From Candidatus Omnitrophota bacterium (GTDB taxonomy: Bacteria; Omnitrophota; Gorgyraeia; Velamenicoccales; Velamenicoccaceae), in assembly GCA_003451585.1 (NCBI GenBank), contig DMEU01000029.1:7375-17247 (forward strand): a DNA stretch of 9,873 nucleotides, written 5' to 3'. Below the pieces are notes generated by a model. The model saw only the letters and a program-made list of their open reading frames with translations, made no database searches and was not told the DNA's origin. This document shows positions 1 to 5,664 of the stretch, in pieces; position 1 is the stretch's first letter, and every line of letters starts with the position of its first letter. Both the position numbers and the translations under genes were made by a program.

Positions 1-2
1 CA

Positions 3-209
3 GTCGCTCCAAAAACGCCGGAATCGGCTTTTGGTGCCTTCTTATCAACTGATACTTACAGAAACGCTACAGGGACGACGGTAATAGTCATCCTAGCTCC
101 CCGTAGCGGAAGGGGGACCCGTAGTATCTTTTACTACAGGGGGAAACCACGGGAGGGTTTCCAATCGGGGGTCCGGGGGGATAGGGTGACTATTACCGGC
201 GGCCCGTGA
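3..209 (+). CDS. C-terminal fragment of an unidentified upstream protein (5' end outside the window)
   Basis: Frame 3 is open from the window edge to a TGA at 207-209, giving 68 codons. The translation includes TGTTVIVILAPRSG, SIFYYRG and ends RVTITGGP. The alternating hydrophobic/polar pattern looks like beta strands and is compatible with the C-terminal domain of a secreted or pilin-like protein, but I cannot name a family. Against it: about 68 stop-free codons can occur by chance in sequence this G-rich (roughly 1 in 10), and the same DNA folds into a long imperfect hairpin (72-205), so the frame could be incidental. The stop codon overlaps a GTG (bases 206-208, GTGA), a layout typical of translationally coupled genes. 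The next gene starts 40-70 bases downstream on the same strand, which fits co-transcription. No signal peptide or catalytic motif is visible because the N-terminus is missing. Confidence 0.45.
   Translation, partial: VAPKTPESAFGAFLSTDTYRNATGTTVIVILAPRSGRGTRSIFYYRGKPREGFQSGVRGDRVTITGGP
72..205 (+). repeat. Long imperfect inverted repeat / branched hairpin
   Basis: Bases 72-103 pair with 174-205: of 32 positions, about 29 pair, two of them G-T, with mismatches at 75/202, 78/199 and 96/181. The core CGGTAATAGTCA (79-90) is a perfect 12-bp match to TGACTATTACCG (187-198). Inside the loop are two further hairpins: GTAGTA/TACTAC (121-126 with 132-137) and GGAAACC/GGTTTCC (142-148 with 156-162). 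GGACCC (115-120) can also pair with GGGTCC (169-174), competing for base 174. The result is a cloverleaf-like fold lying inside the possible coding frame that ends at 209. It matches no RNA family I recognise. Confidence 0.6.
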
Positions 210-265
210 AGGCTAAAGAAGGATAGAGAAGGCTATTTGATGGCGGATAGGTGAAGGCTAAAGAA
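206..265 (+). repeat. Direct repeats at the gene junction
   Basis: GTGAAGGCTAAAGAA occurs exactly at 206-220 and again at 251-265, 45 bases apart. A shorter copy of the core, GAAGGCTA, lies between at 228-235, and GGATAG occurs at 221-226 and 245-250. The first copy overlaps the stop of the upstream frame (GTGA). The second begins with the first possible GTG start of the radical SAM gene. This looks like a small tandem duplication of a start region. Confidence 0.6.
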
Positions 266-274
266 TGGAGTTGG

Positions 275-1936
275 ATGGGGATAGAATTATCTAAGGAGTT
301 GTTGTTGTCTGTTATGAAACCGGCCAGGTATATCGGCGGGGAACTGGGGTCTGTTGTCAAAGACCATTCATCCGTTGATGTATCGGTCTGCCTTTGTTTT
401 CCTGATACGTATGAAATTGGCATGAGCCATTTGGGCCTGCGTATCCTCTATGATCTTTTAAACAGGCGGCCCGACTGCGCGGCAGAAAGGGTGTTTAGCC
501 CGTGGGTAGATATGGAGGACAGGCTTAGGTCCGGCGGCATACCGCTCTTTTCCCTTGAAACAAAGACCCCTGTTAAAGATTTCGATATCTTTGGTTTTTC
601 CATTCAGTACGAATTGAGTTTTACCAATGTCTTAAATATCTTGTCTCTTTCAGGCATCCCGCTTAAGTCTTCTGAACGCGACGCGACTTTTCCTCTTGTG
701 ATAGCCGGCGGGGCCTGTAGTTTGAATCCCGAGCCAATGGCTGACTTCATAGATCTTTTTGTGGTGGGTGAGGCAGAAGAGTCCATATTAGAGATAATCG
801 ATAAATTAAAAGCCCATAAAAATTCCGGCAAGGCAGATAAGGCGGCTTTGCTTGTTGATATGTCGCGCATAGAAGGTGTTTATGTGCCTTCTTTGCCGGA
901 AGAGGGAAGAAAGGTTAGAAAGCGTTTTGTCAGGGACCTGGCCAAGTCTATGGATATCCAGAATTGGATCGTCCCATATATTGAGATCGTCCACGACAGG
1001 TTGTCTATTGAGATCATGAGGGGGTGCCCGAATACCTGCCGTTTCTGCCAGGCGCGCAGCGCTTTTTACCCTCTGCGTATTTTAAAAGCCGATAAGGTGG
1101 TCGAGATAGCGCGCCGCCTCTATCAAAAGACAGGCTATGATGAGGTTTCTTTATTGTCTCTTTCGTCTTCCGACCATCCGGAGCTCGAGGATATCGTAAG
1201 GCGGCTAGCCGAAGAATTCAAAGATAAGGGGATAAGTATTGCCCTTCCGTCGCTGCGTGCCAAGGCCTATGTGGGTGAGTTGTCCGGCATATTTGCTTCC
1301 ACGAGGAAAACATCTTTGACATTTGCCCCGGAAGCCGGAACGCAGAGGTTGAGGGATGTCATTCAAAAAAATATAGATATTGAAGAGCTTTTTAGTGTGG
1401 CGCGTCAGGCATATAGATCCGGCTACAGGCTTTTGAAATTATATTTTATGATCGGGCTGCCTTCTGAGACAAGGGAGGATTTAGATGGAATTATTGATCT
1501 GGCGGTGCGTCTTTCCAGGCTCAAGAAGGAAGTGGACGGCCATCCCGCCCAGTTGAACTTGAGCGTCTCTAATTTTATCCCGAAGCCGCACACTCTGTTC
1601 CAAAGGCACGGCATGGATACCATGGAAGGCCTTTTGGAAAAACAGGAGTATTTGAGAAGTTCTTTGAAAAAGTTCAAAGGGTCGATACGCCCAACCTTCC
1701 ATGATGCCAGGGCAAGTATCCTTGAGTGCATCTTGGCCCGCGGAGACAGGCGGCTGGGCCGGGTTATTTTGGATGCGGCACGTTCCGGGGCAAGATTTGA
1801 CGCCTGGAGTAATTTTTTTAATTTTTCTTTGTGGCAGGATGCTTTTAAGAAGCATGGGGTATGCCAAACGGAGTATTTGGGCCCAAAGCAGGACAGTGAT
1901 CCCCTGCCTTGGGGTTTCATCGATATAGGGTGTTAG
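275..1936 (+). CDS. B12-binding-domain radical SAM protein, TIGR03960-like, short C-terminus
   Basis: A 553-residue protein from ATG 275. The N-terminus has the family-type KPARYIGGE stretch followed by a region like a B12-binding fold (PDTYEIGMSHLGLRIL, then GFSIQYELSFTN and VIAGGACSLNPEPMADF). The radical SAM core carries C251-x3-C255-x2-C258 (RGCPNTCRFCQA), the ligands for a 4Fe-4S cluster that cleaves S-adenosylmethionine. TFAPEAGTQRLRDVI and LYFMIGLPSET are typical radical SAM barrel segments. From memory, this family often sits beside a DUF2344 gene and ribonuclease E/G or ribosomal L21/L27 genes; none is here, and the substrate is not known to me. Start choice: ATG 275 follows GGAG (267-270) at short spacing. 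GTG 251 is possible but lies in a repeat and has no clear ribosome site. TTG 305 follows AAGGAG (293-298) but would trim family-like residues. The protein stops just after PLPWGFIDIG, where relatives usually continue. Confidence 0.88.
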   Translation: MGIELSKELLLSVMKPARYIGGELGSVVKDHSSVDVSVCLCFPDTYEIGMSHLGLRILYDLLNRRPDCAAERVFSPWVDMEDRLRSGGIPLFSLETKTPVKDFDIFGFSIQYELSFTNVLNILSLSGIPLKSSERDATFPLVIAGGACSLNPEPMADFIDLFVVGEAEESILEIIDKLKAHKNSGKADKAALLVDMSRIEGVYVPSLPEEGRKVRKRFVRDLAKSMDIQNWIVPYIEIVHDRLSIEIMRGCPNTCRFCQARSAFYPLRILKADKVVEIARRLYQKTGYDEVSLLSLSSSDHPELEDIVRRLAEEFKDKGISIALPSLRAKAYVGELSGIFASTRKTSLTFAPEAGTQRLRDVIQKNIDIEELFSVARQAYRSGYRLLKLYFMIGLPSETREDLDGIIDLAVRLSRLKKEVDGHPAQLNLSVSNFIPKPHTLFQRHGMDTMEGLLEKQEYLRSSLKKFKGSIRPTFHDARASILECILARGDRRLGRVILDAARSGARFDAWSNFFNFSLWQDAFKKHGVCQTEYLGPKQDSDPLPWGFIDIGC

Positions 1937-1947
1937 GCATTTATGCA

Positions 1948-1976
1948 TTGACCCCTCAAATTATTTATGTTAAGTT
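1948..1976 (+). promoter_or_regulatory. Weak candidate sigma-70 promoter for the pilus operon
   Basis: TTGACC (1948-1953) matches the -35 consensus at five of six bases. After a 17-base gap comes TAAGTT (1971-1976), a poor -10 matching about three of six. The site lies in the 92-bp AT-rich spacer between the radical SAM gene and the GGDEF gene, which is the only sizeable gap before the pilus operon. No clear terminator is visible between the two genes, so read-through is also possible. A short inverted repeat AGATAA/TTATCT (1990-1995 with 2017-2022) follows in the leader. Confidence 0.25.
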
Positions 1977-2028
1977 ATGTAAATCAAACAGATAAGACAT
2001 AGACCAAACAAGAGCTTTATCTATCCCT

Positions 2029-3372
2029 ATGGCAAAAAAATTATCGATCCGGTATAGGTCATTACGCCCTCAGCTGTTCATAGCATTCTGCCTGATGACC
2101 ATTATTCCGGTGTTGTCTTTGTGTAATTTTATCTTTCCCAGCATCTTCCGTCATGGGGACCTGGGTATAGTTATCGCTGTTTCCATTGTGCTGGCATTAT
2201 CCGGTTTTATCGTCATCAAAAGGATCATTGATTCGATCATAAAGCTTAATTCCGAGGTGAGGTCAATAACCCGCGGTGAATTAAGCCATGAAATAACCGT
2301 GAGGCGCGATGATGAGATCGGCGAGTTAAGCTCCGCCATGAACCAATTGACCGGGCACATAAGGGATAACATGGATGAGCTAAAGATCTATGGTGAGCGC
2401 ACAAAAGATATAAACAGCAAGATCAACAGGCAGCTCGTGGCATTAAACGGAGTCCTACAGATCGGAGATCTTATATCCGCTAAGATGACACTTAAGGATA
2501 TTTTTGAGATAACGGTCTGCCGTCTTTCGCAAGTGACCGATTCTTCGGCGGCCTTTATACTTTTGGAGCAGCATGGGCGGTTGGAGGTCGCGGCTCAATT
2601 CGGGCTTGCGGCAGGTGTGGTGACGGCGATAAATATGCCCGCGAATGAATATGTCCTGTCTACGCTTAGGGATATCAAAACTGCCGTCGAAATATCCGAG
2701 CGCGACCATCAGGGCCCCAAGAGCGAGCTGCTTAAGCTTTTGAATGTTAAAAACATAGCGGTATATCCGTTATTTGTGCGTGCCAGATCTGAGGGTTTTT
2801 TGGTGATGGCCGGACAGTCACCAGGCGGTTATACCGAGGATGACGAAGAGTTGCTGGATGTGTTTGCCAAACAGCTGGTGATAGCCATCGAGAACGATTA
2901 TTTGACAAAGAAGGTGGATGACCTGGAGGTCATTGACAGCCTGACGGGCCTTTTTAACAGGCGTTATATCGCAGACAGATTAGAAGAGGAGATATTGCGC
3001 GCTATTTCTAATCAGCGGCCTTGTTCCTTTATTGTTTTGAAGATCCGGGGCCTTCAAGAAACACTTGATAAGGCAGGGGATATGGTTGTAGGCGATCTGC
3101 TGCGGCAGACAGCAGAAATTTTAAAGAATTATTTAAGCGAGTTTGACAGGGCGGGCCGTATCGAATACGATGAGTTTGCTCTTATATTTACTGAGAAGAA
3201 TAAAAAACAGGCCCAGGCCCTGGCCCAGCAGATCAAAAATAAGGTCACAGAGGCATTAGAGGTTGTTAGAACCGAAAAAAAATTCGACATACGTGTCGCG
3301 GTGGTTGAAAATCCCATAGACGGTGCAGACGCGCAGGCGTTAATGGTAAAGGCCAAGGAATTATTGGTCTAA
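2029..3372 (+). CDS. Membrane HAMP-GAF protein with degenerate GGDEF domain
   Basis: 447 residues. Two transmembrane helices lie at about residues 16-36 and 45-67 with only a short loop between, so there is almost no periplasmic sensor. A HAMP linker follows (about 62-115), then a coiled segment and a GAF-like domain (about 145-290), then a diguanylate-cyclase-type domain starting at D303 (DSLTGLFNRRY). The catalytic signature is altered: the expected GG(D/E)EF reads E379-Y380-D381-E382-F383. The usual metal-binding aspartates in the LxDID strand are K338 and R340, and the FKxxND asparagine is not recognisable. By known GGDEF chemistry it should not make c-di-GMP, though it could bind a nucleotide or act as a scaffold. 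The start ATG 2029 has no convincing Shine-Dalgarno sequence. It is the first gene of the pilus operon, 33 bases ahead of a c-di-GMP-receptor-type protein, which suggests a regulatory role in the same machine. Confidence 0.88.
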   Translation: MAKKLSIRYRSLRPQLFIAFCLMTIIPVLSLCNFIFPSIFRHGDLGIVIAVSIVLALSGFIVIKRIIDSIIKLNSEVRSITRGELSHEITVRRDDEIGELSSAMNQLTGHIRDNMDELKIYGERTKDINSKINRQLVALNGVLQIGDLISAKMTLKDIFEITVCRLSQVTDSSAAFILLEQHGRLEVAAQFGLAAGVVTAINMPANEYVLSTLRDIKTAVEISERDHQGPKSELLKLLNVKNIAVYPLFVRARSEGFLVMAGQSPGGYTEDDEELLDVFAKQLVIAIENDYLTKKVDDLEVIDSLTGLFNRRYIADRLEEEILRAISNQRPCSFIVLKIRGLQETLDKAGDMVVGDLLRQTAEILKNYLSEFDRAGRIEYDEFALIFTEKNKKQAQALAQQIKNKVTEALEVVRTEKKFDIRVAVVENPIDGADAQALMVKAKELLV

Positions 3373-3405
3373 AGGAGTTGTTTGAGGGTTAACCAATAAA
3401 AAAAT

Positions 3406-3855
3406 ATGCCATCATTAAAAAGGGTTAATACAAAACAGCTGGGCGAGTTGTTGATCGAGAGGAAGATAATAACCGGCGAGCATCTGCAAAAATCGCTGGA
3501 TTATCAGAAGGTCAACGGCGGCCTGGTAGGTGAGATACTGGTCCAGCTTGGTTTTGCCAACGAAGAGGATATTGCGCAGGTCTTGACGGCCCAATATGGT
3601 TTTCCTTACCTCCCTTTGAGTAATTATGATATCGATACCGATGTTATCAATATCGTCCCTGTCCAGGTGGCGCGTCAGTATTGCCTTATGCCTATAGATA
3701 AGATCGGCAATAATCTCACTGTGGCCATGTCGAATCCTTTGAATACCCAGGCTATAGAGGACGTTGAAACCATCTCTAAGTGCGTTGTCCAGGCTTTTGT
3801 AAGCACGACCAGTGATATCCGTCGCGCAATTGAGAGATGTTACGTCAAGAAGTAG
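3406..3855 (+). CDS. Stand-alone MshEN / GspE N-terminal domain protein, likely c-di-GMP receptor
   Basis: 149 residues consisting only of the T2SSE_N (MshEN) domain that normally precedes a PilB/GspE ATPase; there is no Walker A and no ATPase domain. The known MshEN ligand motif is a 24-residue pattern with R1, L2, G3, G10, L17, L21 and Q24. Two copies are seen at residues 11-34 (Q-L-G at positions 1-3, K at 10, L17, L21, Q24) and 40-63 (L-V-G at 1-3, G10, I17, L21 replaced only conservatively, Q24). Three of four key glycines and both terminal glutamines are kept. The C-terminal part (LTVAMSNPLNTQAIEDVE) matches the second half of the domain in the next two genes. An in-frame TAA at 3397 fixes ATG 3406 as the earliest ATG. 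AAAGGAG at 3371-3377 is too far upstream to serve it. The gene ends 9 bases before the first ATPase gene. Confidence 0.85.
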   Translation: MPSLKRVNTKQLGELLIERKIITGEHLQKSLDYQKVNGGLVGEILVQLGFANEEDIAQVLTAQYGFPYLPLSNYDIDTDVINIVPVQVARQYCLMPIDKIGNNLTVAMSNPLNTQAIEDVETISKCVVQAFVSTTSDIRRAIERCYVKK

Positions 3856-3864
3856 CCCCAGACC

Positions 3865-5589
3865 ATGAGTTCCCTAAGAGAGCGCCTTCAGGAAATACTT
3901 ATAAAGAACAAGCTCATCTCCGAAGATGATCTAAAGCTCGCCCTTCAAGTCCAGAAAGAACACGGTGGTAAATTAAGCGATTGTCTTGTAAAGCTTAACC
4001 TGATAAATGAGCGCGATCTTTTGATCGCCTTAAGTGAAGGGTTAGGTTTTCCCCCTATCTCTCTTGCCCGTTTTAAGATCGAACTTGACCTGCTAAAGGT
4101 AATCCCTAAAGATATGGCCAAACACTATCAGATAATCCCTGTGGCCAAAATGGGCAAAACATTGACCGTAGCCATGGCTGACCCGTTGAATATCTTCGCG
4201 ATAGACGACTTAAAGACGCTGACCGGCTATGAGATCAATCCTATCATTGCGCAGCAGAGAGAGATACTTTCCGCAATAGAGCAATATTACGAAGAACCCG
4301 CCACGCAGGCGATAGACGATATAATCAAAGATATTTCTGATATGGATATCGAGGTGGTGCGTGCGGGCAAGGAGGCAGGCGCCGATACCCAGGAATTGGT
4401 GCGCATGACGAAAGAAGCACCGGTCATCAAGATCACGAACCTTCTTTTAGAGCGCGGTATAGAAATGAGCGCTTCCGACATCTTGATAGAACCATGGGAG
4501 CATAGCATGCGCGTGCGTGTAAGGGTTGACGGTGTTTTGCGTGAGATCGAATCGCCCCCAGTGAAATATCACGCTTCTATAGTTTCGCGCATAAAGGTCA
4601 TGTCCGACTTAGATATCGCCGAACACCGTCTGCCGCAGGATGGACGTTTTAAGATCAAGCTGCAGGACCGGTTCGTGGATTTCCGGGTCTCCATCCTGCC
4701 GTCTTTCCATGGAGAAAAAGTGGCCTTGCGTATTTTGGATAAGAGCACCGCCACTCTTGATATCGACCGTTTAGGTTTCGATACAAAGACCCTGGCTTCT
4801 ATAAAGACCTGCAGTGACAGGCCGCATGGCATGTTATTGGTTTCAGGCCCTACCGGTTCAGGGAAGACCACGACACTGTATTCTATTTTAAATTATGTGG
4901 ATAGTCCCGAAGACAACGTCGTTACCGTAGAAGACCCGGTAGAATATCAGCTTGAAGGGATCAACCAGGTTTCGATAAGGCCTGAGATAGGCCTGACCTT
5001 CGCTGGCTGCCTGCGCTCTATCTTGAGGCAGGACCCTGATGTGATAATGGTGGGTGAAATAAGGGATTTTGAGACCGTCGATATAGCTATCAAGAGCGCG
5101 TTGACCGGGCATCTTGTCTTGAGCACACTTCATACCACTACCGCAGCGGGTTCGGTCATCCGTCTGGTAAATATGGGGGTGGAGCCATTTCTTATCACTT
5201 CTTCCGTCATATGCCTTATCAATCAGCGCCTGGTCAGAAAGATATGTGAATCGTGCAAAGAAAGTTATCCGTTGACAGAGGCTATAGTGGATACTCTTGG
5301 AATAAGATCAAGCGGCAAGGGCCCGTTACTGGCTTACCGCGGGAAAGGGTGCAAGAAGTGTTTTAATATCGGCTACAGCGGCCGCGTCGTTATAGGTGAG
5401 ATCCTTACGCTGACGCCGGCCATCAAAGAACTTATTATAAGCCGCGCCCAGGAGTATGAGCTTAAAGCCGCAGCCAGGCAGGAGGGCATGCAGACCTTGA
5501 GGGAGAACGGCATAGCAAAGGTCTTAGAGGGCGTGACATCGCTTGAAGAGATATTGCGGGTGACCGCGCCGGACGAATCTATGAAATAA
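3865..5589 (+). CDS. pilB: Type IV pilus / type II secretion assembly ATPase (PilB/GspE family), copy 1
   Basis: 574 residues, the usual family length. The N-terminal MshEN domain (about 1-140) is followed by a linker, the N2 domain (ASDILIEP region) and the hexameric motor domain. Walker A is G328-PTGSG-K334-TT, the Asp box VEDPVEYQ, Walker B D392-VIMVG-E398-IRD, the His box STLHT, and the zinc site is C461-x2-C464 with C496-x2-C499. It should power pilin or pseudopilin extraction from the inner membrane. Oddities: after the conserved STLHT, the usual N-D reads T-T (LHTTTAAGS). The c-di-GMP motifs are eroded: first motif residues 7-30 keep R and Q but both glycines are Q and K; second motif 36-59 has K, S, N and G at the R, G, G and Q positions. 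The symbol follows the pilus context (pilC downstream), but GspE of a type II system is equally compatible with the sequence. There is no clear ribosome site; it probably relies on coupling to the preceding gene. Confidence 0.93.
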   Translation: MSSLRERLQEILIKNKLISEDDLKLALQVQKEHGGKLSDCLVKLNLINERDLLIALSEGLGFPPISLARFKIELDLLKVIPKDMAKHYQIIPVAKMGKTLTVAMADPLNIFAIDDLKTLTGYEINPIIAQQREILSAIEQYYEEPATQAIDDIIKDISDMDIEVVRAGKEAGADTQELVRMTKEAPVIKITNLLLERGIEMSASDILIEPWEHSMRVRVRVDGVLREIESPPVKYHASIVSRIKVMSDLDIAEHRLPQDGRFKIKLQDRFVDFRVSILPSFHGEKVALRILDKSTATLDIDRLGFDTKTLASIKTCSDRPHGMLLVSGPTGSGKTTTLYSILNYVDSPEDNVVTVEDPVEYQLEGINQVSIRPEIGLTFAGCLRSILRQDPDVIMVGEIRDFETVDIAIKSALTGHLVLSTLHTTTAAGSVIRLVNMGVEPFLITSSVICLINQRLVRKICESCKESYPLTEAIVDTLGIRSSGKGPLLAYRGKGCKKCFNIGYSGRVVIGEILTLTPAIKELIISRAQEYELKAAARQEGMQTLRENGIAKVLEGVTSLEEILRVTAPDESMK

Positions 5590-5664
5590 ATGAAGAATTA
5601 TAAATTAATAATTCTTTAATTTCATTTTTCATTCTTAATCCTTAATTATTAAATATTTTTTGTT
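5581..5664 (+). repeat. AT-rich inverted repeat across the stop of the first ATPase gene
   Basis: A perfect 9-bp stem AAGAATTAT (5593-5601) / ATAATTCTT (5608-5616) encloses a 6-base loop. An outer 7-bp arm, ATGAAAT (5581-5587) with ATTTCAT (5619-5625), extends it, so the palindrome runs across the stop codon (5587-5589). The rest of the 75-bp gap is almost pure A/T with short TTAAT/ATTAA tracts and ends in TTTTTTGTT directly before the next ATG. There is no GC stem, so it does not look like a standard terminator. It resembles dispersed AT-rich intergenic repeat material, as does the gap at 8455-8553. Confidence 0.6.

Noticed and set aside
9..34. CCAAAA-GCCG hairpin followed by TTTT, like a bidirectional terminator
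   Set aside because: The GC stem is only 4 bp, the tail is not a clean T run, and it lies inside the possible upstream coding frame.
193..423. A minus-strand open frame over the radical SAM start region
   Set aside because: It overlaps the junction repeats and the N-terminus of a well-supported gene, and its translation is low-complexity with no recognisable motif; taken as a shadow.
1423..1948. Two minus-strand open frames (155 and 165 codons) opposite the radical SAM C-terminus
   Set aside because: They are antisense to conserved radical SAM coding sequence and show no domain, so they are shadows of its codon usage.
1931..1960. Frameshift or stop readthrough extending the radical SAM protein past TAG 1934-1936
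   Set aside because: After the TAG the same frame gives only four codons before TGA, and no other frame continues with family-like residues.
3371..3390. Strong AAAGGAG followed by TTG, as a start for a tiny peptide or for the MshEN gene
   Set aside because: There is no start at proper spacing; the frame from the TTG ends after four codons, and the MshEN frame has a stop at 3397, so the site is not usable for it.
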